In this document: piece by piece, positions 26,157 through 34,328 of the stretch
How positions within the stretch are numbered: position 1 is the stretch's first letter
How the letters are laid out: every line of letters begins with the position of its first letter
Assembly (NCBI GenBank): GCA_002429115.1
Contig: DIYS01000111.1
Span: 1 to 57,592 of the forward strand
Source: Saccharicrinis sp. UBA6048
Lineage (GTDB): Bacteria > Bacteroidota > Bacteroidia > Bacteroidales > Marinilabiliaceae
Direction: 5' to 3'
Length of the DNA: 57,592 nt
Made by a program: the position numbers and the translations under genes
Notes under the pieces: model-generated
Told to the model about the DNA's origin: nothing
The model's database searches: none
Seen by the model: only the letters and a program-made list of their open reading frames with translations

Positions 26157-26588
26157 CTATCTTAACAGCATCACAACAGGCTCCGATAAATAGGTAATTC
26201 CAAACGTCCAAAGCAATATTCCGATCAGAAGATACAGTAAAAATTTGCGAGTGTTATCTAGTAGTGCCATGCCTATCATTAAAGCGATGAATGGTCCTAG
26301 TAATCCGGTTACCATCAGTCCCAAACCCGGCACACCGTATTTATCCAGCCATTTGGCAAATTTAGCCTTTTTCTGCTCTAGCGACTTACTTCCATATTTA
26401 TTCATCAACCATTTTCGAAATGGCTCGCCGGAAAAATACACTAGTAATGCAGAAGATATAGCACCCAGTGACACCACCGATGCGGTCATCAATGGCTTTA
26501 AACCCAATGCTATCCCAGCAGGTATCCCTTTCCAGATTCCGGTAGCTCCTGCCAGATAAACGGCTATATATTTTCCAATTTCTTCCAT
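26157..26588 (-). CDS. Small integral membrane protein, Sm_multidrug_ex-like
   Basis: 143 residues with four hydrophobic segments (about 5-28, 33-53, 85-106, 112-140) and a charged cytoplasmic loop between the second and third (RKWLMNKYGSKSLEQKKAKF). The sequence GATGIWKGIPAGIALGLKP and GVPGLGLMVTGLLGPFIALMIG recall the 'putative small multidrug export protein' family, related to DedA-type proteins. Actual drug export has not been a firm assignment for this family. It is minus strand, 46 bases downstream of the symporter gene, so the two may be cotranscribed. Confidence 0.7.
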   Translation of the reverse strand: MEEIGKYIAVYLAGATGIWKGIPAGIALGLKPLMTASVVSLGAISSALLVYFSGEPFRKWLMNKYGSKSLEQKKAKFAKWLDKYGVPGLGLMVTGLLGPFIALMIGMALLDNTRKFLLYLLIGILLWTFGITYLSEPVVMLLR

Positions 26589-26634
26589 ATCAAAAAGGCT
26601 GCAATGATAGTAAATTTAGTGCACAATTCACCAA

Positions 26635-27606
26635 TTATTGCGCACTTACTTTCTTACTCATTCGTTGAGCCACAACACTTATAACAAGCAATTGCAGAGT
26701 GTGATAAATCATTATCGGAATCAAAAATATGCCTTGTCCGGCGATATTCTGAAACATGACTTTTGAGAATACACTTCCATGTACCAACGATTTTTTTGAC
26801 CCACAGAACAGTGCGGTAATCCGATCCTCACGATTAAACTTTAAAGCTCGTGTTGTTAAAGCAATTATTGCATAAACGATCATAAAAAGAGATACTACAG
26901 CCAAGCCAATCCACATCAGGTCAACCCAACTTATTTCATTAAAAAGTCCGGCACTAAATGACTTACTAAAACTCTTATAAACAATTAGTAAGATAACAGC
27001 TTTATCAAAACGCGCCAGTTGCTTCAGGTGCTTCTTCATAAAACCCCCAAAATTATTATGCAACAACAGTCCCAATATGACCGGAAGTAAAATTTTCAGT
27101 AATAAACCAATAATTATATCTGAAAAATCGAATTCAGCACCTCCAATATTCCAAAATAATCCTATCCACAAAGGTGTAACAATGATACCAATCAAACCTG
27201 AAATGCTGGCGTTAAAAATAGCACCTACCATATTACCTTTTGCCAAAACCACCATCACCACCGATGATGAAACGGTTGAGGGTAAAACGGCTAAAAAGAA
27301 TACCGCCAGCCACAAAAGCTGCTGTTCTTCAGTTATCATCAAAGGCTTCAATAAAATCACCAGAGATGGAAATAACACAAATGTTGCCAGCTGCACCACA
27401 ATATGAAGACGGTAATTTCTCAGTCCTTCCTGCATTTGTTTGGGACTCAGCTTAAGTCCATAGAAAAAGAAAATAAGCGTAATGCCAATATCAGTCAGCA
27501 GTTCAAGATTTACCAAACCACTATAAACGCCCGGCTGTGGATAAAACCAAGCTAAAACAATCATAAACATTAAGCCAACTACAAAGGCATCAATCTTTCG
27601 AAGCAT
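26635..27606 (-). CDS. Bile acid:sodium symporter family (SBF-like) transporter
   Basis: 323 residues from ATG at 27606; a TTG at 27633 is in frame but adds a leader not expected for the family. About ten transmembrane helices are visible, beginning KIDAFVVGLMFMIVLAWFYPQPG, with the crossing-region motifs LAVFFLAVLPSTVSSSVVM and ALFCGSKKSLVHGSVFSKVMF. The latter (CGSKKSL, G-P/V-hinge) is typical of the bacterial SBF-like subgroup (YfeH type). These carriers take up organic anions with Na+; the substrate here is unknown. Possibly cotranscribed with the small membrane protein gene. Confidence 0.9.
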   Translation of the reverse strand: MLRKIDAFVVGLMFMIVLAWFYPQPGVYSGLVNLELLTDIGITLIFFFYGLKLSPKQMQEGLRNYRLHIVVQLATFVLFPSLVILLKPLMITEEQQLLWLAVFFLAVLPSTVSSSVVMVVLAKGNMVGAIFNASISGLIGIIVTPLWIGLFWNIGGAEFDFSDIIIGLLLKILLPVILGLLLHNNFGGFMKKHLKQLARFDKAVILLIVYKSFSKSFSAGLFNEISWVDLMWIGLAVVSLFMIVYAIIALTTRALKFNREDRITALFCGSKKSLVHGSVFSKVMFQNIAGQGIFLIPIMIYHTLQLLVISVVAQRMSKKVSAQ

Positions 27607-27702
27607 ATCCGATATTCTTGTTAATTCAGGCAAGCATTTATATTTGTCAAGGCAAAAGTAACAAACTCTACCCTCAAAACCCGAAACTCAAAACCTTAAT
27701 TA

Positions 27703-27818
27703 TCCAACTGCTGAACTGTTGATTTGTTGATTTGATTAATTGTTGAACTGAGGCACGTACATCTCATCTCCCCACATCCCAAAATAAACTTCTCAACTCA
27801 TCAACTTCTCAACTTTCC
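27703..27818. repeat. Degenerate GTTGATTTG / TCAACTTCTC word repeats
   Basis: CTGCTGAACTGTTGATTTG, then TTGATTTGATTAATTGTTG, and further on AACTCATCAACTTCTCAAC: variations on an 8-9 base TTGATTTG/TTGAACTG word. Similar words recur at 30321-30352. Confidence 0.6.
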
Positions 27819-27912
27819 AATATTAATTGCAGGCTCTATCAACGAATTGAACCCAAAACACAGAACACACAGACCAATCCAAGTACAGAGATACTAACAA
27901 CTCCCCATTATT

Positions 27913-27944
27913 TTTGACGATGCCGAAAGATTGTACTATTTTTG
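27913..27944 (+). promoter_or_regulatory. purM promoter
   Basis: TTTG at 27913-27916, a 20-base spacer and TATTTTTG at 27937-27944: a textbook Bacteroidota promoter, with transcription expected to begin near 27951 and translation at 27984. Confidence 0.75.
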
Positions 27945-27983
27945 CACTCCGAAATAGGGTAAAAAACTGATAAATTTATACTT

Positions 27984-29153
27984 GTGAGCTCAGATTCGAG
28001 ATACAACCTACGCGGCGTTTCCGCTTCTAAAGAAGATGTTCATAACGCCATTAAAAACATCGATAAAGGTATTTTTCCACAGGCTTTTTGTAAGATCGTA
28101 CCAGATATTCTAGGCGGCGATGATGAGTACTGTAACATTATGCATGCTGATGGTGCAGGAACAAAGTCATCTTTGGCCTATTTATATTGGAAAGAAACAG
28201 GTGATTTATCTGTTTGGAAAGGCATTGCCCAGGATGCGATTATCATGAATGTGGATGATTTGCTTTGCGTAGGTGCTACCGAAAATATTTTGGTGTCATC
28301 AACCATCGGACGAAACAAAAATTTAATTCCAGGCGAAGTTATCTCAGCCATTATTAATGGAACAGATGAGTTGTTGGCCGAATTACGTGAGATGGGCATC
28401 AGTATTTACCCTACTGGCGGTGAAACAGCTGATGTCGGCGATTTGGTTAAAACAATCATTGTTGACAGTACAGTTACTTGCCGTATGAAACGCAGTGATA
28501 TTATCTCCAACCATACAATTCAACCAGGTGATGTAATCGTAGGTTTATCCTCTTCAGGACAGGCTACCTACGAGAAAGAATACAATGGTGGCATGGGAAG
28601 TAACGGTTTAACTTCTGCCCGTCACGATGTATTTGCTAAGTATCTGGCTGAAAAATACCCTGAGAGTTTCGATGGAGCTGTGCCTGACGAATTAGTATAT
28701 TCTGGCAACTACAAATTAACCGACAGTGTTAAAGACGCACCGGTTGATGCTGGTAAATTGGTACTTTCTCCAACCCGTACTTATGCGCCGGTTATGAAAA
28801 AACTATTAGACGAAATGCGTAGTGATATCCACGGAATGGTCCACTGTTCTGGCGGTGCTCAAACCAAAGTATTGCATTTTGTCGATAATGTGCATGTGAT
28901 TAAAGATAATATGTTTGATGTTCCTCCTCTTTTCAAAACGATTCATGAAGAGTCGGGTACCGATTGGAAAGAGATGTACAAAGTATTCAACATGGGACAT
29001 CGATACGAAATATATCTGTCACCGGAAAAGGCTGACAGAGTTATTGAGATTGCCAAATCATTTAACATTGACGCACAGGTAGTGGGGCGTGTTGAAGCTC
29101 ATGATGGTAAAAAACTTACCATCGAGAGTGAGTTTGGCACATTCGAATACTAA
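27984..29153 (+). CDS. purM: Phosphoribosylformylglycinamidine cyclo-ligase (AIR synthase), Bacteroidota type
   Basis: 389 residues starting at a GTG codon; SSDSRYNLRGVSASKEDVH is the expected N-terminus, and no ATG is near. It forms aminoimidazole ribonucleotide from FGAM with ATP in purine synthesis. Visible blocks: GDDEYCNIMHADGAGTKSSL (ATP and substrate site), NVDDLLCVGA, PTGGETADVGDLV and GMVHCSGGAQTKVLHF. The Bacteroidota form diverges from the E. coli PurM, so some databases call it only 'AIR synthase related'. It heads the purM-prfA-pyrF series, an order I recall from other Bacteroidales. Confidence 0.92.
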   Translation: MSSDSRYNLRGVSASKEDVHNAIKNIDKGIFPQAFCKIVPDILGGDDEYCNIMHADGAGTKSSLAYLYWKETGDLSVWKGIAQDAIIMNVDDLLCVGATENILVSSTIGRNKNLIPGEVISAIINGTDELLAELREMGISIYPTGGETADVGDLVKTIIVDSTVTCRMKRSDIISNHTIQPGDVIVGLSSSGQATYEKEYNGGMGSNGLTSARHDVFAKYLAEKYPESFDGAVPDELVYSGNYKLTDSVKDAPVDAGKLVLSPTRTYAPVMKKLLDEMRSDIHGMVHCSGGAQTKVLHFVDNVHVIKDNMFDVPPLFKTIHEESGTDWKEMYKVFNMGHRYEIYLSPEKADRVIEIAKSFNIDAQVVGRVEAHDGKKLTIESEFGTFEY

Positions 29154-29229
29154 GCCATCACAGATGGTTTTAAAACAAAATGTTGGTTGGCTTGTCTGAC
29201 CTTTATTAACGATTGTCAACAACTAAGAT

Positions 29230-30315
29230 ATGGCACAACACGATTTATTAGAGAAACTAGAGGGGCTCCGATTACGCTTTCTGGAAGTGTCTGAACAGAT
29301 AACCAATCCGGAAGTAATTGCAGACACCAAAAGATATGTAAAGCTAAATAAAGAGTACTCAGAACTTGAGAAAGTTGTAAACGTTCGTAATGAGTTCGAG
29401 AACACTTTGAACAACATTGAATCAACGAAGGAAATGCTCAAAGAAGAGACAGATCCTGAGATGAAAGAGATGGCCAAAATGGAACTGGACGAACTTGAAG
29501 CAAAACTTCCTGTAATGGAGGAAGAAATCAAAGTTCTTTTGATTCCTGCAGACCCACAGGATGGCAAAAATGCAGTACTGGAAATCAGAGCTGGAACAGG
29601 TGGTGATGAAGCCAGTATTTTTGCCGGAGAGTTAGCCCGCATGTATACAAAATACTGTCAGGACAAAGGATGGCGCGTTGAAATCACCAATAGCAACGAA
29701 GGTACTTCTGGTGGTTTTAAAGAAGTTGTGATGAACGTAACTGGTAATGGTGTTTACGGCATCTTAAAGTACGAATCAGGTGTTCACCGTGTACAGCGTG
29801 TGCCACAAACTGAAACGCAAGGTCGCGTACACACCTCTGCTGCAACTGTTGCGGTACTTCCTGAAGCCGAAGAATTTGACATTGAACTAAAAACAGAAGA
29901 TATTCGTAAAGATACTTACTGTGCTTCCGGCCCTGGCGGACAGTCGGTGAATACGACCTATTCTGCGATCCGATTAACACACATCCCTTCAGGTATAGTG
30001 GTTACATGTCAGGATCAAAAGTCGCAGCTTAAGAACCTGGATAAGGCGATGGCTGAATTACGCACACGTCTTTACAATCTGGAATACCAGAAGTATCTGG
30101 ATGAAATTTCATCACAGCGAAAAACAATGGTATCATCGGGCGACCGTTCGGCAAAAATCCGTACGTATAACTATCCACAAGGACGTGTAACGGATCACCG
30201 TATCAACCTGACGCTTTACAATTTACCTGCAATAATCGATGGTGACATTCAACAAATTATCGATAAATTAATTGTTGAAGAAAACGCTGAGCGTTTGAAA
30301 GCAAGTGAAATGTAA
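29230..30315 (+). CDS. prfA: Peptide chain release factor 1
   Basis: 361 residues, the usual RF1 length. It reads UAA and UAG stop codons and triggers peptide release on the ribosome. The tripeptide anticodon region RVPQTETQGRVHTSA carries PxT (PQT), specific to RF1 rather than RF2. The catalytic GGQ is in ASGPGGQSVNTTYSAIRLTH. The N-terminal about 100 residues form the coiled-coil domain 1 (KEMLKEETDPEMKEMAKMEL). It is 76 bases after purM and 43 bases before pyrF's ATG, so probably one operon. Confidence 0.98.
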   Translation: MAQHDLLEKLEGLRLRFLEVSEQITNPEVIADTKRYVKLNKEYSELEKVVNVRNEFENTLNNIESTKEMLKEETDPEMKEMAKMELDELEAKLPVMEEEIKVLLIPADPQDGKNAVLEIRAGTGGDEASIFAGELARMYTKYCQDKGWRVEITNSNEGTSGGFKEVVMNVTGNGVYGILKYESGVHRVQRVPQTETQGRVHTSAATVAVLPEAEEFDIELKTEDIRKDTYCASGPGGQSVNTTYSAIRLTHIPSGIVVTCQDQKSQLKNLDKAMAELRTRLYNLEYQKYLDEISSQRKTMVSSGDRSAKIRTYNYPQGRVTDHRINLTLYNLPAIIDGDIQQIIDKLIVEENAERLKASEM

Positions 30316-30320
30316 TTACG

Positions 30321-30352
30321 AATTATCAAATCGACGAATCAACAAATCAACA
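30321..30352 (+). repeat. AATCAACAAATCAACAA word repeat between prfA and pyrF
   Basis: ATCAAATCGACGAATCAAC followed by AAATCAACAAT: an 8-base word (AATCAACA) repeated with variation, complementary in type to the TTGATTTG words at 27712-27740. Confidence 0.55.
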
Positions 30353-30358
30353 ATAAAC

Positions 30359-31186
30359 ATGACATCACAAGAGCTTTTTGAAAACATTAAAAAGAAAAAG
30401 AGTTTTTTATGTGTTGGACTTGATACCGACATAAATAAAATTCCACGTCATTTATTAGACACGACAGATCCTATCTTTGCTTTCAATAAGCAGATTATTG
30501 ATGCAACGCATGACGTAGCGGTAGCTTACAAGCCAAATTTGGCATTTTACGAAAGCTTAGGTGTTAACGGATGGAATTCGTTAGAAAAAACGGTTAATTA
30601 CATCAAATACAATCATCCTGATATCTTTATTATTGCAGATGCGAAACGTGGTGATATTGGTAACACCTCTTCAATGTATGCTAAGGCATTCTTCGATCAC
30701 ATGGAATTCGACTCAGTAACGGTTGCTCCATATATGGGTGAGGATTCTGTAAAGCCTTTCTTAACACATGTGGATAAATGGGTGATTCTTTTAGCTTTGA
30801 CTTCAAACAAAGGGGCTTTCGACTTCCAGTTTATGGAAGAGAATGATGAAAAGCTTTACGAAAAAGTGATCAAAACCAGTGCCACATGGGGAACTGAAGA
30901 GAACCTGATGTATGTAGTTGGTGCTACAAAAGCTGAAATGCTTGCTGACATTCGTAAGCTGATTCCTAATCACTTCTTATTGGTTCCTGGTGTTGGTGCT
31001 CAGGGAGGAAGTCTGGAAGAAGTAGCTAAAAATGGTATGAACAGCAAATGTGGTTTGTTAGTCAACTCAAGCCGAGGCATTATCTATGCTAGCGATGCAG
31101 AAGACTTTGCGACTAAAGCTCGTGAAAACGCAATTGCCGTGCAAAAAGACATGGAAAAGTTATTAAAGGAACACGGGTTGATTTAA
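30359..31186 (+). CDS. pyrF: Orotidine-5'-phosphate decarboxylase (type 2)
   Basis: 275 residues from ATG at 30359; the frame is open to 30305 but that stretch lies in intergenic repeat sequence and overlaps prfA. It converts OMP to UMP, the last step of pyrimidine synthesis. The catalytic DxKxxD motif appears as IADAKRGDIGNTS (about residues 90-102), with VGLDTDINKIP at the N-terminus and LVPGVGAQGG near the phosphate-binding loop, typical of the longer type 2 enzymes (about 270). It ends the purM-prfA-pyrF unit and is followed by an intrinsic terminator. Confidence 0.97.
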   Translation: MTSQELFENIKKKKSFLCVGLDTDINKIPRHLLDTTDPIFAFNKQIIDATHDVAVAYKPNLAFYESLGVNGWNSLEKTVNYIKYNHPDIFIIADAKRGDIGNTSSMYAKAFFDHMEFDSVTVAPYMGEDSVKPFLTHVDKWVILLALTSNKGAFDFQFMEENDEKLYEKVIKTSATWGTEENLMYVVGATKAEMLADIRKLIPNHFLLVPGVGAQGGSLEEVAKNGMNSKCGLLVNSSRGIIYASDAEDFATKARENAIAVQKDMEKLLKEHGLI

Positions 31187-31209
31187 TAACTATACAGATA
31201 TTTATAGAG

Positions 31210-31240
31210 AGTCCGAAGCAGTTTGTTTCGGACTTTTTTA
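31210..31240 (+). terminator. pyrF terminator
   Basis: Stem AGTCCGAA / TTCGGACT with a 9-base loop, followed by TTTTTTA, 24 bases after the stop. Confidence 0.85.
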
Positions 31241-31261
31241 TGCATGCAAGAATCTATTTTA

Positions 31262-31290
31262 TTGACAAAACACCTCTCCTCCATTATATT
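31262..31290 (+). promoter_or_regulatory. Sigma70-like promoter of haemoglobin gene
   Basis: TTGACA (31262-31267), exactly 17 bases, then TATATT (31285-31290): a near-consensus housekeeping promoter of the E. coli/Bacillus type, unlike the TTTG/TAnnTTTG promoters used by neighbouring genes. Transcription would begin near 31297. Confidence 0.5.
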
Positions 31291-31307
31291 ATGCCAATTA
31301 TTAATTT

Positions 31308-31316
31308 AAAGGAGGA
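31308..31316 (+). promoter_or_regulatory. Strong Shine-Dalgarno of haemoglobin gene
   Basis: AAAGGAGGA ends 5 bases before the ATG at 31322, an ideal anti-SD match. No other gene in the window has one of this quality, and Bacteroidota mostly do not rely on them. It also fixes the start. Confidence 0.8.
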
Positions 31317-31321
31317 AAGAT

Positions 31322-31687
31322 ATGAGTGCGACATTGTTTGAACGATTGGGAGGTACAGAAGGCATAACAAAAATTGCCAGTGATCTGGTAGATATTCATT
31401 TGCAAAATCCAGTTATCGCAACCCGGTATATAAATGCTAAATCGGAGATTGACGCTATCAAGCATGGTGCTGCAACATTTTTTATCGCTGGTACAGGTGG
31501 TCCGAATGTATATGAAGGCAAAGACATGATAACCACACACAAAGGCATGAATATTAGCGATGAAGAATTCAATGCTGTGTTAGATGATGCCATCAAAGCA
31601 CTTGACAAAAATAATGTGGGACAAAAGGAAAAAGAAGAAGTACTATTTGTTCTTTACAGCATGAAACCTGAAGTGGTAAAAGTTTAA
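31322..31687 (+). CDS. Group 1 truncated haemoglobin
   Basis: 121 residues, the usual length of group 1 (trHbN, GlbN) globins. Visible features: TLFERLGGTEGITKIASDLV at the N-terminus, the family's FFIAGTGGPNVYEGKDM glycine motif, and the proximal haem ligand His73 in MITTHKGMNISDEEF. The residue aligning with the oxygen-stabilising Tyr at B10 (usual FYxxVLxDP pattern) appears to be Val23 (LVDIHLQNP), so ligand chemistry may differ. Likely role: binding or detoxifying O2 or NO in the cytosol. Single gene with its own unusual promoter and Shine-Dalgarno; these hint at transfer. Confidence 0.92.
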   Translation: MSATLFERLGGTEGITKIASDLVDIHLQNPVIATRYINAKSEIDAIKHGAATFFIAGTGGPNVYEGKDMITTHKGMNISDEEFNAVLDDAIKALDKNNVGQKEKEEVLFVLYSMKPEVVKV

Positions 31688-31817
31688 AAATAATCCTCCA
31701 GTACCATAAATATACTTAATCTGGAGATATTAACCTTCAACCTAACACAAGCCCGATCTCAAAAACTCTTGAAATAATTATTTATAAAGGGTAAATTCAT
31801 AGGCTTAACCAGTACCT

Positions 31818-33089
31818 ATGAACGAAGACTTTCTACACTTTATCTGGCAACACCGCCTTTACCAACCGAAATTAGTAACCACAACAAATCAAGCGATTGA
31901 AGTCATCCATCCGGGCACTAAAAACACCGATGGCGGCCCCGACTTCTTCAATGCAAAAATCAAGGTTGGTGAAACGCTGTGGGTTGGAAATGTGGAGATC
32001 CACAAAGATGAATCTGAATGGTTTCTTCACAATCATCATAAAGATGCGAGTTACAATAATGTGATCCTGCACGTTGTATTAAACCGTTCGAAAGAGACCA
32101 TAAACGCCCGACAAAGGTTAGTTCCTGTGTGCGAGTTAAAATTCAATCAGAAACTTCAGCAAAAGTACCAGCAACTGTATTTTAATGAACAATGGATCGC
32201 TTGCCAACATGAAATTTCAAAACTTGATTCTTTTACACTTGACCAGTGGTTCAACAGGATACTTATTGAGAAATTTGAGAGTAAAAGCCAGCTTATTAAT
32301 AATCTTTTAAAAGAAACTCAAAACGACTGGGACCAGATATTTCTTATTTTACTTGCCCGAAGTTTTGGTTTTGGGCTCAATGGTCTACCTTTTGAACTAA
32401 TGGCTCGCCAAACACCATTAACCGTACTATTAAAGCACAGTAGTAATTTATTTCAGATCGAAGCCTTATTATTTGGTCAGGCTGGATTTTTAAACTCAGA
32501 CTACCCAAATGACAATTATGCCAATGATCTAAAAAAAGAGTATGAATTCCTGAAGATAAAGTACAGTTTAAAACCAATTGAAGAACACCTATGGAAGTTC
32601 CTGCGACTGAGACCTGTTAATTTTCCAACGATCCGTATTGCTCAATTGGCACAATTAATTCATCAATTAAAAGGACAATTTGCCTCTATACAAAATATCA
32701 ACTCTCAGGAAAGCCTCGTCAAAAAGCTAAGTGTTAAAACATCAGAATACTGGGAATCACATTATAAACTCGGCAAAACATCATCAAAACCATCAATCAA
32801 AAAACTAGGAAAGCAATCTTGCCTGCGAATTATTTACAATTCTATCATCCCTTATCTATTTAATTACGCATCAAAACACAGCGATGAGACTCAAAAAGAA
32901 AAAATCATTGATTATCTTTATCAACAACCTGCCGAGGCCAATCAAATTATAAATAAATGGCAGCAAGCAGGCATTGAATGTAAAAATGAAGCTATTGCAC
33001 AGGCACTTATTTTCTTAAAAAAGGAATATTGCGATCGTAAAAAGTGCTTAAGTTGTCATGTCGGACATAAGGTTTTATGCAAAATATAG
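31818..33089 (+). CDS. DUF2851 family protein
   Basis: 423 residues, starting MNEDFLHFIWQHRLYQP, the standard N-terminus of DUF2851 proteins. Conserved blocks include VIHPGTKNTDGGPDFFNAKI and WVGNVEIHKDESEWFLHNHHKD. The C-terminus carries a Cys cluster (CDRKKCLSCHVGHKVLC). The N-terminal pattern of Asp, Glu-Ile-His and Asp residues is suggestive of a metal-dependent nuclease fold, but this is inference. No signal peptide, so cytosolic. Its last 13 bases overlap the start of the potassium channel gene, implying translational coupling. Function unknown. Confidence 0.92.
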   Translation: MNEDFLHFIWQHRLYQPKLVTTTNQAIEVIHPGTKNTDGGPDFFNAKIKVGETLWVGNVEIHKDESEWFLHNHHKDASYNNVILHVVLNRSKETINARQRLVPVCELKFNQKLQQKYQQLYFNEQWIACQHEISKLDSFTLDQWFNRILIEKFESKSQLINNLLKETQNDWDQIFLILLARSFGFGLNGLPFELMARQTPLTVLLKHSSNLFQIEALLFGQAGFLNSDYPNDNYANDLKKEYEFLKIKYSLKPIEEHLWKFLRLRPVNFPTIRIAQLAQLIHQLKGQFASIQNINSQESLVKKLSVKTSEYWESHYKLGKTSSKPSIKKLGKQSCLRIIYNSIIPYLFNYASKHSDETQKEKIIDYLYQQPAEANQIINKWQQAGIECKNEAIAQALIFLKKEYCDRKKCLSCHVGHKVLCKI

Positions 33090-34147
33090 AAAACAATACC
33101 GTATACTATAACACAATAAGGGCATTGCTAACAGCGGGCGGATTACTTATGCTCACCATTGCCATCGGGTCGGTTGGCTTTATGGTTATTGAAGATTACC
33201 GCTTGGTCGATGCCATTTATATGACTGTTATTACCATGGCAACCGTTGGTTTTCAGGAAGTCGTGCCTTTATCTGATGCCGGTAAGATTTTTACAGTTTT
33301 TCTTATTATTTTTAGCTTAGGAATTTTCGGTTACGTAATCACACAAGTGACCCGTATTATTTTTGAAGGCGTATTGCACCAATCATATAAAGCATATCAG
33401 TTGAGAAAGAAAATTGTAAAATTAGAAGATCATGTAATCGTATGTGGCTTTGGCCGAAATGGTTATCAAGCCTGTGTTGAGCTCGCTGAACATGGCGAAC
33501 AGTTTGTTATAGTTGAAAAGCGCGATCATGTTGTTTCTCGAATTCTCGAAGATCCTGATTTGTTATATGTTCAGGGAGACGCCAGTTCAGAAGAAGTGCT
33601 GGATGCTGCACAGATCAGAAAGGCCAGGGCATTAATTACAGCTCTGCCCAATGATGCTGATAACATGTTTGTTGTATTGACTGCTGCCGAGATGAATCCG
33701 TCGTTAAAAATCATTAGCCGCGCCAGTGATTTCCGTTCTGATACAAAATTAAGGCGTGCAGGAGCTACTAATGTAATAATGCCAGACCGGATTGGAGGAC
33801 AGCGCATGGCCAAACTCGTCACCCAACCGGATGTGGTGGAGTTTATAGAATACATTCTTTTACAGCAAGCAAAAGATGTTCAGCTAATGGAAATTGATTG
33901 TAGCAAATTAGCTGTTGAGAATTATAAAAAAACCATTCGTGAACTTCGCCTAAGGGAGAAATCAGGAGCTAACCTTGTGGGCATAAAAACCGGAGAAGGC
34001 GCCTACCTGTTCAACCCCTCGCCTGACATTGAAATTACACCTGCTGATAAATTATTTGTTCTGGGTTCTCCTGTTCAGATAGAACAATTTGAAATAATTA
34101 TTACCGGATCAAGCCAAACAATAAGCAGCTCGACCACTATAAGTTAA
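33077..34147 (+). CDS. Two-helix potassium channel with TrkA-N/TrkA-C (RCK) domains
   Basis: 356 residues. Two transmembrane helices (about 15-37 and 70-97) flank a pore loop with filter TMATVGFQEV; TVGF replaces the common TVGYG. Then comes a RCK/TrkA-N Rossmann domain (VIVCGFGRNGYQACVELAEHG, about 118-235, with GDASSEEVL) and a TrkA-C domain to the end (LVGIKTGEGAYLFNPSPDIEITPADKLFVLG). The layout is that of ligand-gated bacterial K+ channels such as MthK or Kch. It overlaps DUF2851 by 13 bases. No other K+ transport gene is adjacent. Confidence 0.93.
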   Translation: MQNIENNTVYYNTIRALLTAGGLLMLTIAIGSVGFMVIEDYRLVDAIYMTVITMATVGFQEVVPLSDAGKIFTVFLIIFSLGIFGYVITQVTRIIFEGVLHQSYKAYQLRKKIVKLEDHVIVCGFGRNGYQACVELAEHGEQFVIVEKRDHVVSRILEDPDLLYVQGDASSEEVLDAAQIRKARALITALPNDADNMFVVLTAAEMNPSLKIISRASDFRSDTKLRRAGATNVIMPDRIGGQRMAKLVTQPDVVEFIEYILLQQAKDVQLMEIDCSKLAVENYKKTIRELRLREKSGANLVGIKTGEGAYLFNPSPDIEITPADKLFVLGSPVQIEQFEIIITGSSQTISSSTTIS

Positions 34148-34328
34148 GACAAAGACACCTCAATATTAACTTTAGAAAATGACAATGCACCACAACTTTT
34201 TTTGTTTACTTTAGTATACATGGAAATTATTGCGATTGGAGAAAAATGTTAATCACTGTTAATTTTTGGTTCGCTTTTTGATAGATCTTCAATCGTAAAT
34301 TAAAATAGAAACCCAAATACTTAAAATT

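Larger units (their letters stand above)
27607..27983. other. Intergenic region with degenerate repeats and purM promoter
   Basis: 377 bases. It holds TTGATTTG-type tandem words (27712-27750), related CTCAACT/TCAACTTCTC words (27790-27818), a CACAGAACACACAGA stretch (27858-27873) and the purM promoter. No ORF. Confidence 0.6.

Noticed and set aside
26157..26588. Firm assignment as a multidrug exporter
   Set aside because: Only family-level similarity by eye; transport activity is not established for this family.
29223..29642. 139-residue minus-strand ORF inside prfA
   Set aside because: Ser-rich mirror of prfA codons, fully within a well-supported gene, with no expression signals.
31277..31316. 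TCCTCC upstream could pair with GGAGGA of the haemoglobin Shine-Dalgarno as a translational switch
   Set aside because: If the TTGACA/TATATT promoter is used, transcription begins near 31297, downstream of TCCTCC, so the pairing would not be in the mRNA.
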